Source: Aradus depressus (Eukaryota; Arthropoda; Insecta; Hemiptera; Aradidae). Taken from it: DNA of 64,000 nucleotides. Below the pieces are notes generated by a model. That model saw nothing but the letters and a program-made list of their open reading frames with translations, had not been told where the DNA came from and did not search any database. Position 1 is the first letter of the stretch; each line of letters begins with the position of its first letter. The translations under genes and the position numbers were made by a program. Location: contig OY759216.1 of NCBI GenBank assembly GCA_963662175.1, forward strand, positions 34,303,087 through 34,367,086, in the 5' to 3' direction. Positions 1-10,591 of this stretch are shown here, piece by piece.

Positions 1-32
1 ACTTCCCCTATACATCGTATATCAGGAGAAGT
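1..32 (+). repeat. Family C terminal hairpin fragment
   Basis: The first bases are an imperfect palindrome (ACTTCCCC ... GGAGAAGT). The same end is seen at 10560-10590, where it closes a long family C copy. The rest of this copy lies upstream of the window. Confidence 0.6.
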
Positions 33-585
33 AAAAGAGCCTCGTTAGGAGAGCGTGTTCTTTTATTAAACCAGTATCTGGGTAAGTTAATCCAGACATT
101 CTCGTTTAGCGCAACAGACAGACACCCAATTATATTTATGTAGGTCTAACTCAAAAATATATACATATATATTTTATACCGTATCGTAGTTATGAGAAAA
201 AAATGTCAGTTGGTTCGGTGTTGAACGGTTGACATCCAATCTTTATCCTGTCCTAACTAAGTATATCTCATAAAGAAGCTTAACTCGGGTTCTGGACAGC
301 AGAACTACAGAAGCCTCCGATCACGAACTGACTGAGACCAGTGGGGGATCCAATGGGGGAATCTAGGAAACTGTTCCACAATAAAAGTTAATTTGTTTAA
401 CATGAGTGGAAAAGTTTTTCCTTTAGGTCTCCATTATACTAAAATCAAAAATGAATCACTCTATTAATTCAAAATAATTTTCAAGGTTTTGGCATCGGAA
501 TGGTAAGGCAAATTTCAAGTCTGTATTTCAAGGAGCCTGCAGTGACATGAAGCGACTTAATAATAATAATAATCTTTATTGAGTC
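33..585. other. No recognised feature
   Basis: AT-rich sequence. I see no coding region, RNA gene or repeat apart from a short (AAT)n run near 560. Confidence 0.5.
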
Positions 586-1190
586 TAAAGGCCCCCATCC
601 ACGTACGACCAAATCGTCAGATATATCGTCAGACGGATTGTAAGTAAATATCTGACGATGTCGATAGCACATACACGGCCTGAAAAAATCGTTCGATTTA
701 TAGTTGTCATTTGTGTTTGTCGGTGTCTTTTTTAATTAAAATTTTACTGGTGTTTAAATTAGTTTTGAATAAGTATAAAAGTATTTTCATTTTACGTCTT
801 TTACGATTCCGTGTTTGCACACTGCTACTAGTAACACACAAGTTTATAAAAGTATTTATTTGTTTACAATTTTATTAGTAGAATTTAAAGAATGATAGCT
901 GAAGATGAAGTCCTACTCTATTCTGCTGCTGCTGTGGCTATTGTGTGACCATGCAGTTATGGTTTCAGTTCAACTGCTTATCAGATCTGACGATATCGAC
1001 CTACACTTGCGATGTATCGGACAATCGATAGATCGCATCTGATGATCTCTTGAAAATGTCAACAATCATTTTATGATCTGAAGATAATTAAAATCGCAAA
1101 CAATCATGCCACACACAGTCGATTTATCTGACGATCGGAATATTTTTTGACATATCTGACGATTTGGTCGTACGTGGATGGGGGCCTTTA
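586..1190. mobile_element. MITE-like DNA transposon with 39-bp perfect terminal inverted repeats
   Basis: Bases 586-624 are the exact reverse complement of 1152-1190; the ends read TAAAGGCCCCCATCCACG. The 605-bp interior is AT-rich, has no transposase ORF, and repeats a subterminal ATCTGACGAT motif on both strands. That fits a non-autonomous cut-and-paste element. I could not settle the target-site duplication because the outermost bases are ambiguous, so the superfamily (hAT-like or PIF/Harbinger-like) is open. Confidence 0.85.
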
Positions 1191-1400
1191 TATACAATTT
1201 AAAGTTTGTTGAGTATCATTATCTAAATAGGTTACAAACGAAAAAGATAAATGCATACAGATATATATTTATATTATCTCTATGGAAGAAAAACAATAAT
1301 TATGCATAAACATACATACAAGAAATAATAATAATAAAAAAGAAATGACTAGGAAATAAAAGCTATAATTATAAAACAACATATAGGTTAGGTTAGGTTT

Positions 1401-1730
1401 TATGACTCATGCCCGGGCTTTAACTACGAGGTCATATCGCCTACTACCAGAGCGCTCTTTCGTCACTCTGGTGGACATGAGCCCGACTCTACTGTGGGAG
1501 TCCTAAATTTTCCTACCCTAAATTTTTATTCATCTAGGGTAGGGGTCTTTAACGAGTACCTGACATCGTACAGGCTCGGGACCATCGCTTAACGTCCCAT
1601 CCGAAGGACGGCGTGCTTAAGTTTATTTTACCTCCCAGATAAAATAAACTAAGGGCCTCGGTCGGGCTACGAACCCACGGCCTTGAGCTCAGAAGTCAAG
1701 CACGCATACCACTGAGCTACCGGCGCCCTC
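1401..1730 (-). mobile_element. tRNA-derived SINE, near full length
   Basis: Read on the minus strand it starts GGCGCCGGTAGCTCAGTGG, a tRNA-like head with an A box. The B-box region is damaged but recognisable. The family body follows, ending near GGGCATGAGTCATA. It should be transcribed by RNA polymerase III if active. The A box is good; the TTTTA-type insertion around 1630 replaces the usual T-run. It is the reference minus-strand copy for this window. Confidence 0.9.
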
Positions 1731-2994
1731 AAAAACAACATATATTTATAAATGTAATAGAAATAGAGGAATAAAACAAAATAAAATAATAAATAATATT
1801 ATAAAAATAATAATATTAAATAAAGAGAAAATAAAATAATACCAAAACGACAACAATTATTTATTAAAATAATAATATAAATATAAATGAATAAAATAAT
1901 AAGGGGATGGGGGATAATAATAACAGACGTAAGAGATCAATAAGAAATAATAATGATGACTACATGTGACATCCTGCACACTCTAATCTAGGCGTTGAGA
2001 TCTTAGCCATTGCGTACAAACATTGCAATTCGTGTTTCATAATGTTGATTTTGATGCAAGAGAATAACTATAAATACACTAACATCCGTGAGAATAACTA
2101 ATTTAAAATGTGAGTTTGCAAACGATAATGAAATATAGGAAGAGGATTGAACAAAGAAAGGAGCGAAGAGTGAAGTGCTGTTGGAGACAATAGAAGACAG
2201 ACAACAGGGTGGGAGGTAAGAGGCTCTCTACAAAGAGACCTTGTTCTATCGGCTGTTATTGTAGCATTACTTTGAAGGGGGCTAAGTCAAGAGGAACTTA
2301 GTGGGCTTAACTCATTACCTGGAATTTTAGAATTCGAGTAAGGATCCTTATCGGAGCTAGTAATGCGCTGCATAGACCATGATAAAAAGTGATAACATTC
2401 AAAACGGTTGAATTTACCATCATGAGATTGATAAATAGAAGTCTGCAAACTAGGGATGCATATCGAAAAGAAAATATAGATTTTCTGTTTCAAGAAAATA
2501 TTATGTAAACAGAGATGAAAATTATCTTGACTATAAATATATTATTCTCGTTGATTTATAAAATTCATAGTTGTGTTATATTGTTTTATTTTATTTTATG
2601 AATATAATGTTCTATATTTAAAATAATGTAAATATAACATAAATAATAATGTAAGAAAAAAAGTCAAGACTCATAAATAATATAGAAATTGTCACAAATC
2701 GTCATTGGGTGGTAATTTTAGTTAGCATTGAGGAGAATGATATGAAGGCGTAATCGTTTTAAATGGTTTGTACTAAATGTCAGCTGTTAAAGCGCAATAA
2801 GAATAAACATTGGTTTAAGGACAAATCGACTAGAGCAAACAATTGTAAGCTTATATTAACAGGCTTTGAATTTTGCGTCGTCAAATTAGAATTTAGTAAC
2901 TAAATTACATGGAGTAGGTAAAATTGAAATTAAAATCGAAATTTAAAAACTACAAAAATATTATTTATTTTATCAGTCTTATCTCTTATGCTTT
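1731..2994. other. AT-rich stretch without recognised genes
   Basis: Bases 1740-1960 are a very AT-rich run of AATAATA-type microsatellite sequence, probably beside the old SINE insertion. The remainder has only short chance ORFs. Confidence 0.5.
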
Positions 2995-3030
2995 TGGCTG
3001 AGGATGGTAGAAATACCGAAAGTACTCCCA
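2995..3030 (+). ncRNA. Small hammerhead-ribozyme-like motif, type A copy 1
   Basis: Reading 5' to 3': stem I TGG (2995-2997), core CTGAGGA (2998-3004), one extra T, stem II GGTA/TACC (3006-3009/3014-3017) with loop GAAA, core GAAA (3018-3021), self-complementary AGTACT (3021-3026), predicted cleavage after C3027, stem I partner CCA (3028-3030). This matches the hammerhead order CUGANGA, stem II, GAAA, helix III, NUH. Helix III has no room for a loop, so it would form between two molecules, as in small hammerheads of Penelope-like elements. The unpaired T before stem II is not canonical. Activity is untested. Confidence 0.55.
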
Positions 3031-3462
3031 TGTATATATAGTTAGTGAAATTAGACAATATATTAAATAAACAAGTTTTATTTCATTTTTCAAGTCCATT
3101 TGAATTATTTCACAATATCTCTGCAATAATGTCAGTTTTCATACAAAAATATTAACTACAACACAAATGAAATGGTAGGAACACCAGAGTTGTGATGCCA
3201 GGTTTTTAAAATTCATTTCCTAAACGTTTCCCTAGACTTTCTTTAAAAAAAACTGCTAACCCTCTCAATCAACATCAATAATAGCATATATCTTAAGGAG
3301 AATTTAATGAAAATATATAAATAACAATTACTTTTTTATAATTAATTACTAACAATAAACTGACGAAAGAATCAGAGAACTAAAATATGTGAAACATTCT
3401 CTTATTATATATACTTACCATTTATTGCAGAAATATTGTGAATCTTAGTATTTGTTAAGTCA

Positions 3463-3498
3463 TGGGTGAAGATGGTAGCAATACCCGAAAGTACTCCA
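3463..3498 (+). ncRNA. Small hammerhead-like motif, type A copy 2 (core mutated)
   Basis: It has the same layout as the copy at 2995: stem II GGTA-GCAA-TACC, then GAAA and AGTACT. The first core base is changed (GTGAAGA at 3466-3472), which should abolish hammerhead activity. The flanks share ATTGTGAA and TTAGTATTTGTTAAG with the copy near 22430 and a TATATATTTTGTGAAATAG tract downstream, so it is part of a longer dispersed element of about 150 bp. Confidence 0.45.
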
Positions 3499-3876
3499 AT
3501 ATTTTATATATATTTTGTGAAATAGACAATATTTTTAAAAAACATACGTTTTTCTTTATTTTTTGTTAGAAATAGTCTAGCTTTTGGACGCATAAATCAA
3601 GGAACATGACAGAGAAAAAATTTTTTGTAATCTATCTGGCAGAGTCCAATCTAAAGATGTTCTGCATCCTTGGCATGAATATAACCGTAAAATTAACTAA
3701 TGGCAAAAAATGTTTATATGTTTTCTGTCTGTAGGAAGAAATACGATAAAGGAACAACAGCTAAAGTATACCTACATATATATACTAAGTACAGACGATG
3801 TCTATATAATGGGTATTATGTATTTACAAAGCAAGATAACTTACATTTTTATAATAAAATTAAGTATAAAATATAA

Positions 3877-4430
3877 AAAGTCGTCGGTGAATCACCGGCA
3901 ATGTACTTCCCCAGAACGAATTAATTAACGTTTCGCTCCACCTCGAAAACCAGTCGACCGTTAGCACTAATATCATAGTTCAACAGTTGACTTACACAGG
4001 GGCTCCTCCTAAATCCTCATACTAAATTTTATGAAGATACATTCATTACATCGACAGTTGTTAGGGGTTTTGAATTGAGCCGCCTACCCTGAGCCCCCTC
4101 CAATTTGATTGAAAATCGACAGGTGTTGTCCTTATGGGGATTTGGGCACACATATACAATTTCGTGTCGATACTTTCATTATATCGACAGTTATTCGAGT
4201 TTTTATGTTAAGCCTCCCCCTTTTCCCTTTGGTCGATTTGGCTAAGAAACAATAGATGTCGTCGTTAGAGGGTTCTGGATATACGTATAAAATTTCATGT
4301 CGATACATTCATTCATGTTTTTGTATTAAGTCCCATTTAATTTTTGTAATCTAGAGGTAGGAAAATATGAAATTCTGTTGAAAACTTCGCATCGGAATTT
4401 TGTCCGATCTCATAAATTCCCCTACACATG
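3877..4430 (+). repeat. Family C dispersed repeat, long copy
   Basis: It begins with the hairpin GTCGGTGAATCACCGGC and the TACTTCCCCAG segment. An internal module containing CATTCATTACATCGACAG then recurs at about 4041, 4173 and 4307, a spacing near 133 bp. It ends in the GAAATTCTGTTGAAAACT segment. No ORF runs through it. It is the clearest copy for seeing the internal repetition. Confidence 0.8.
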
Positions 4431-5083
4431 CACCATAAATGAGCTTACATGGAGTAACATTGAACCAAAGAAACAAGTAACACTAATCCACATACAGTGA
4501 AAGGTTATTTGTTTAATAACATATATAAAAATAATGAAACGGCGGACTTATTTAGTTACAAATATGCTTATTTACGAGGAATCATTTATTATAAACATAT
4601 GCAAAATGAGTAACCGGTTCTCTTGGAGTATTAATTCAGCTGTAGCCTGGAGTGTGAGAGCAAAGCTCAAATAAGTGTCGATATATTTTATGATCTAAAT
4701 TGCGATTATAGATAATCTAATGAATACTTTATGTATGGATATTCAACATTTCATAAGTCACATATTGATAAATAAGAATGGTTTAAGATTTAAAGGGAGA
4801 GCGGAACCTTAGACTTTGCTAGAAGATAAGAAATGAGTTTTCTTCCTCCTCAATCCATCTGAATCTGACAGAGGTTGCCATATCACGTCTGAAATAGGGG
4901 GCTGTCTTGTGTACAGAGGTCTGTTTTCAGATGGACTTTCTAGATAAACGAAGCAGGCTACACTTATGGATCACGACAACTGTTAAGTCGCGAGTTGAGT
5001 GTGGGTGAATTCGGGAACACGCCGAGACAATCGATAGGAGTCGGCGGGACTCTTGAACTACATGAGTCAGTAAGCAGTTGGGC
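4431..5083. other. Unassigned sequence, GC-richer towards its end
   Basis: No ORF of note. From about 4800 the composition becomes less AT-rich. Together with the tandem repeat that follows and an AATAAA near 5610, this could be a worn solo LTR, but I found no clear TG...CA ends or target duplication. Confidence 0.3.
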
Positions 5084-5585
5084 ACCACGCGGGGTGGACT
5101 GAGTTGGTTGAGTTGGCTGTTACCACGCGGGTATAAAGTGAGTCGTCTCTTAACAACGAGAGGGACCAGTTGGTCACCACGCGGGGTGGACTGAGAGTCT
5201 GGGTCGAGCCAGCACGCGGTGTGCGGAATGGATTCGTCCTTATTACCACGCGGGTATAAGGTGAGTCGTTAGTTACCATGCGGAAGTGAGTTGTTTATTA
5301 CCACGCGGGTATAAAGTGAGTCGTCTGTTACCAAGCACAGTAAGTGAGTGACTTGTGTAGTTCCCACGCGGTATGGGACTTATTATTGAACAACTGACTT
5401 TGTGTTCGTTACCACGCGGGTATAAGGTGAGTCGTTAGTTACCATGCGGAAGTGAGTTGTTTATTACCACGCGGGTATAAAGTGAGTCGTCTGTTACCAA
5501 GCACAGTAAGTGAGTGACTTGTGTGGTTCCCACGCGGTATGGGACTTATTATTGAACAACTGACTTTGTGTTCGTTACCACGCGG
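5084..5585 (+). repeat. Tandem repeat with 166-bp unit and short CCACGCGG sub-repeats
   Basis: Copies 5245-5410 and 5411-5576 are nearly identical (I see one substitution, GTGTAG versus GTGTGG). A third copy starts at 5577 and breaks off after ACCACGCGG. Upstream, 5084-5244 holds diverged units with the same ACCACGCGG(G)TATAA and GTGAGTCGT words. The high identity suggests a recent duplication. The unit is much less AT-rich than its surroundings. Confidence 0.9.
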
Positions 5586-5759
5586 TTTTGTAATAAGGGT
5601 GTTGTCCAAATAAATATATCTCTTGTTCTACTCGAAGTTCTCATTTAACCTGTACCCAAACCCAACAACAACACTCCACTCCGGGGTCCGTCTTCTAACT
5701 GATTTCTTTAAAATATCATCCTTTTTTACTCTGAAAAAAAATGTATTTATTATATTACC

Positions 5760-5950
5760 TTATATTAATTCGGTTTGGTGACGTAAAATCTGCCGATCAA
5801 TTCTTCAGTCACTTTTAATAGAGATAAAATGCTGAAACTTGGTACATATATCTGAATCCGGTGACAATTCATTATATCAAAATTTCAGCAAGATCAGTGG
5901 ATCGGTTCGCTGACTATCCGTTACAAGTCATAAATCAGTTTTTTTTATAA
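5760..5950 (+). repeat. Family G dispersed repeat, 5' part
   Basis: It shares GAAACTTGGTACA, a GTGACAAT block and TATATCAAA-TTTCA with 11170-11390. The downstream part of the family (GAGAAAACGGTTAGTTGG) resumes at about 6410, so the SINE at 5963-6282 appears to have inserted into this repeat. Confidence 0.5.
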
Positions 5951-5962
5951 TATTATTTATAG

Positions 5963-6282
5963 AGAGCGCCAGTAGCTCAAAATCTCAGGTTTGAAACCCA
6001 TCTGAGGCCTTTGCCTGGCAGGTAAGCAAACCTTGAACAATAGAAAACAATCCTAAACCTTGCCAACTCTTTGGTACTAGTATTGAGCCAGCCGTCCTTC
6101 AGATGGGGCGTTAAACGATGATCCCGAGCTCGTACGATGTCAGGTAACTATACCTGGCTAGGCAATACATATATGTACATATATACATATATATACTCTG
6201 ATTGCAGAGACGGGCTCATGTTCACCAGAGAGACGAAAGAGCGCATTGGTAGTAGGCGATAAAGGGCATGAGTCACAATAAG
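5963..6282 (+). mobile_element. tRNA-derived SINE, diverged copy
   Basis: It begins GAGCGCCAGTAGCTCA. The segment between A and B box is deleted. The body keeps the family landmarks GCCGTCCTTCAGATGGGGCG, CGTACGATGTCAGGTA, GACGAAAGAGCGC and GGGCATGAGTCACAATAA. A TA-rich insertion at 6160-6195 interrupts the middle. It lies inside a family G repeat. Confidence 0.8.
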
Positions 6283-6659
6283 TAATTACATACAATATCT
6301 TATATTTCAATTATAACATACTAAAAAGTATAAAATAAAATTTTTTTTTCTGAAGGCGATCGATTGGGTGGGAATATGAATTCTAATAGAGATAGCCGTA
6401 TGCGTCATTTATGAGAAAACGGTTAGTTGGAAAAATTGTCTATTAAAATGTCCCATATGAAAATTCTAATTAATAATTTTTGAGTATATGTATATAAAAT
6501 GACGGATAGACGAAAGCAGCTCGTGAACAGAAGAGCATTAGATGCGGTCGGAATCTGTTAGTCAACTCAGGCAGGCAGGTCTCTGCTAAGAGTTCCAAGC
6601 ACTTTTCAATAGAACACAACACGAAGGGACGGGACAGACAAGAAAGTAGAGTGTCTCCT

Positions 6660-6689
<30 letters not shown>
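6660..6689 (+). repeat. Thirty-base G homopolymer
   Basis: An uninterrupted run of 30 G on the plus strand. It could form a G-quadruplex, and its exact length in the assembly is unreliable. Confidence 0.9.
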
Positions 6690-6690
<1 letters not shown>

Positions 6691-8014
6691 CAATTGGTAC
6701 AAATAGTTAACAATACAATAGACAATATGGCTTCATAGTGGATCTAGATTGGACCACAAGGAAGCAGAGAGCGTAAGTGAATTATAGGGCAGTCACCACA
6801 GTGATTCGATATAGATAAGACAGCATGTAGAGACAATAGGAGTGGGATATTCGATAGTAGTCAACTAACTAGTTGTCGGATATATGAGGCTCCTGAAGGA
6901 CATGATGTCGGATATGTGAACATTCGCCACACAGTTACAGCATGAGTAGAGAAACATAAGTAGTATATATTGTTTTAGGAAGTAAATAAGTTATCATTAT
7001 CAAAATCCTATAACTTTAGGCAGCTTCTGCGTATACGGAAGTTTTTCCCAATTCAATTTATTTCTAAATGAAAAATATAACTAATAGAAAAATGAGCTAC
7101 AAACTTTAGGAACCTTCACATAACGATCATATTTTAGGTAATTTCAACCATCATTTGGACAAGGTATGTTGTGGGCGTTTTTTGGTTTTAGCAATTTTCC
7201 TATTAATTTCTGTTGTCAGACTACGGAAATAAGTTTAATGTAATGGTGCAGGATGGAAAGAATGATGCGCCTTATTTCAGGCAAAATGTACTGTTTTAGA
7301 TGAAAGATATAAATTGATGCCAATAATGTACTCTATAAATTTACTGTTGGTTTAGTTAGTTATCTGTTGTGACATGTTCACATATCCGAAATAACCTCAG
7401 GCTAGCAGCCTCACTTATCCAACTCATCATCATCCTTACACATGTACTATCTACTTACATTTTATAGACCGCCTATTTTGTCCTGAGGGTTGTTAAACCC
7501 CAGACAACCAAACGATCTACATATCTAAACGGTTGGTTCCACTTAAACTAATATATGAAGAACAATATGAGATGTGGTAAAGTGAGGGTGAATATGTTAA
7601 CTCCGGGTATTCACCCCATGAAGGAGGGCAAACATATGTCCCGTCAATCGTCGTATCACTTACGCAAAAGTTATCGAAACTTGTGTTGGGTCTACACAGG
7701 AGCAATATTTGTAAACATGGTTCAATCGTTCGGAAATACATAATTATAGATAGAGATGACGAAAAAAACTTTTAAACATGGAATTCATAAAACAATCAGT
7801 TATGAAGATGACAAATTTATTATGTCATTGCAATTTCATGTGACGGTTGTTAGAGAAACGATCCTTCACACTTCCGACCGAGGTAGTTGGTCCAGAATTG
7901 TATTGTTACTTCGGTCGCGTATTTCCGATGCACCATGAGTAAATAAATACGTTTAATAAATAGACCCTTCTTGGTGAATGATTTTTTTGTCTTTGAGTTT
8001 GTTTTGGCAGTCTT
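6690..8014. other. No recognised gene
   Basis: Several 60-75 codon ORFs overlap one another on both strands near 7517-7938. None resembles a known protein or has a plausible coding signature. The word CCTCAGGCTAGCAGCCT near 7395 recurs near 31445, which hints at another sparse repeat. Confidence 0.5.
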
Positions 8015-8155
8015 TTGTCTTTAAGACACTTCTCTCTTTTTCGTTAAGATACTTTCTCCCTTTGAGACACCCAACTTTCTCTTTTTAAGGCACCTGTGTT
8101 TCTCTTTACGACACTTTCTTTCTCTCTTTAAGACAAAACTATTTCTCTTTAACAT
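8015..8155 (+). repeat. Degenerate pyrimidine-rich short tandem repeat
   Basis: About five loose copies of a unit like CTCTTTAAGACACTTTCT, spaced 25-30 bp apart, give a strongly strand-asymmetric CT-rich tract. The copies differ from one another, so it is old. Confidence 0.7.
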
Positions 8156-8685
8156 AATATCACCCCTCATTCAAAAACATCCTTCTTTCGTAACTAGATA
8201 ACTTTTAAAGTAACAAAACACACAAATATTATAGGTTTGGGGGTTTGTGGAGGTTATAGGCCACGAGCTATCTACAGATAGCCAAAAGCTTGGTAAGGAC
8301 TCAAATCTTTGGTTCTTGTTGGAGAGGAAGAGAGCGCAGTGCCGCTACACACTTGACAGTACCTTTGTGCCTTTCATGTGATAAGGAGTGAGAAGGGCAG
8401 ACAGGGTGCCAGCTCTAGCAGGAGGGACAATCAACTAAATTGGTTCAGATTGAGGCTGTGTGAGAGCGGCAACGAAAGGAAACAGAATTGAATTGTACCC
8501 AGAGAGGAACAGGATCACAGCTACTACCTGCCTACAAGACAGACGAACCTCGAGCACCTCACAATTCTTTTAACAATAAAATTACTTCCTATAGAAATAT
8601 TCTATATACTTTAATTTATTTTTCTACTAATTTTTAAGAGAATTTCATTAAAAAAATATTTTTATAAATTCTATAACCCTCTTCG
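8156..8685. other. Unassigned, partly GC-richer block
   Basis: Bases 8220-8560 are less AT-rich than the flanks and end near an AACAATAAAATTA stretch, which would fit a solo LTR or other TE 3' end. I see no confirming ends, so this is only a suggestion. Confidence 0.25.
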
Positions 8686-8689
8686 CAAA

Positions 8690-8975
8690 AGGAGGGGTGT
8701 TATAAGTTTGAAGTCTTTGCCTCTGTGTATGTGTGTCCGTCTGTCTGTGGCATCGTAGCTCCAAGAGGGCTGAACCGATTCCAAATCTGTTTTTTTTGTT
8801 TCAAAAGCTGGTATTTGCGAGATGCTGTAGCTGCTCATAGCCATGTTACCCGAAATCGGGTATGCAGTTTCCAAGATCTTCAGGTTCATCAGACCCTGTG
8901 TAGGGATCTCGGCCTCTATTACAGCTAGAGACTTGGAGTTTGAGCTAAAATGTTTATAAGGCCAAGCCCCTCCTC
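8690..8975 (+). repeat. Family D dispersed repeat, copy 1
   Basis: It aligns over its whole length with 55853-56112. Shared landmarks in order are GTGTTATAAGTTTGAAG, a TG/TC-rich stretch, GGCATCGTAGCTCCAA, GGCTGAACCGATT, GGTATTTGCGAGATG, TTTCCAAGATCTTCAGGTT and CTTGGAGTTTGAGCT. Neither copy has a credible ORF. The family looks non-autonomous; its class is unknown to me. Confidence 0.8.
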
Positions 8976-9629
8976 CCTAAGCCCTTCAAGCTCCCCCCCC
9001 CTTTTTTTTTTAACGGTTTATTTTTTGGGTCTGGTTTTTTTAAAAATTTTTATTTAATATTATATATTTATAATAATTTGCGTTTTCTGTGATAATTCTC
9101 GTAATTTTTAATATAAGATAAATTTAATAACACTAAATTGGTAAAATGGAATGATCCCCCGTCGTCCAATTGGCTGGAATGTTTGCTTCCCTAATTATAC
9201 GTAATATAGTAAGAATCCGTTCTGTAGGAGATATTTTGTATATAGTTACTTGGCTGTTTATAATATAATTTTATAGATTTTATTTGTTGAGCTGTATGAT
9301 AGTATATATGTAAATTTATTCTGATAATTTTCTATTTCATTGTAAACATTCATTTGGCAGTTTGTTCAATTTATATTAATTTTATATTATTCCATAGATA
9401 TTTATTTTGTTATTATTATGAGTATTTAAGTATATATATGCGCATATAAGATATCAAGATATTTCTCTAGACACCACACTATACAGATGGGGGGGTAAAC
9501 AAGGTTTAATTTATTTAGTTACTCCGTCCTGATGCATTAAGGTTTTTGCTAATTATTTTTCCATATTTGTGTATGTTGAGTTTTCACCTGAAGATCATGT
9601 TTTCCGACCCTCTGATTCGCATCGACATG
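8976..9629. other. AT-rich, no recognised feature
   Basis: Short C and T runs follow the family D repeat; the remainder is low-complexity AT-rich sequence. Confidence 0.5.
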
Positions 9630-9800
9630 AATTTTACAATGAAGATTTATTTGTCCTGTAAGTAAAACAATGATTTTTAGTCAAAATGATACGACTGATT
9701 TTAGAGGGACAGCGAAAACATAGTTGCTTAATTACTACATTAAGCATCTTTTCTTTATCATACATAAATTACATTGCCGGTGATTCACTTTTTTATTCAA
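9630..9800 (-). repeat. Family C fragment
   Basis: Reverse-oriented family C words are present: GATTTTTAGTCAAAATGAT..., GAGGGACAGCGAAAACATAG and CATTGCCGGTGATTCAC. About 35 unrelated bases separate the last two. Confidence 0.55.
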
Positions 9801-10189
9801 TAATATACAATACAATAAAAAGTGTGAATGCTCTTATCTCAAAATTGTATGCAAAAATATTGCATGTTCGAGGGGAAAATTAAACTAAAGGAAGGCGGAC
9901 AAAGCGGGGGAGTAATAATATATTTTTTGAACGGGAAAGTACCCTCATGGAAAGTGTGTCAGTTGTACCTTCGATAAAATAGTGATAATGCAGTACTATA
10001 GTCAAAGATGTACGTTTCATCGTTATTTAAGCTATCTGGTCACGACTCGAGATCCTAAAGCGACAATGTACTTCGCACCATCTTCAAAATGAAAGTTGAC
10101 TTTATATTTTTTTCTTAATTTCTAATATTTACAATTGATAAATATAACCACAAGTGACTTTGATGTGATACAGTAAGAAAAAAAATTGT

Positions 10190-10591
10190 TAGGTGAATCA
10201 AAGGCTATAATCGATCGTTTGGGCTCAATATTTTGACAAGTTTACATTGTGACTTCTGAATCCTGACACTAAAATTTTGTGTCCATAAATTGGCAGTTAT
10301 TATCAAGCCCCCTTCTCCCCCTTCCCTTCAACTGAAATCGCGGAAAATTAATAGGTGCCATCATAATGAGATTTTTAATTTAAATATAAAATTTCATGTC
10401 GATACATTTATTACAGTTATTTGAATTTTTATATTGAGCCCTCTCTGATTCCGCTGAAAATTGATTGTCGTCCTTATAGAGCTTTTCATCATCATGAGGT
10501 AAGAAAAGATGAAATTCCGTTGAAAAATCCGGATCGATTTTCTGACCGATTACATAACTTCCCCTATACTTCGTATAGCTGGGGAAGTGAA
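10190..10591 (+). repeat. Family C repeat with intact 3' terminal hairpin
   Basis: The internal modules are followed by GATGAAATTCCGTTGAAAA, CTGACCGATTACATAACTTC and the closing hairpin ACTTCCCCTATAC / GTATAGCTGGGGAAGT. The start is degraded (GGTGAATCAAAGG). Confidence 0.75.

Noticed and set aside
5067..5279. A minus-strand ORF of 70 codons
   Set aside because: It is a translation of the tandem repeat, which is why it contains recurring TRVV words.
4800..5700. A solo LTR
   Set aside because: An AATAAA and GC-richer composition fit, but no TG...CA ends, target duplication or paired LTR could be found. Kept only as a suggestion.
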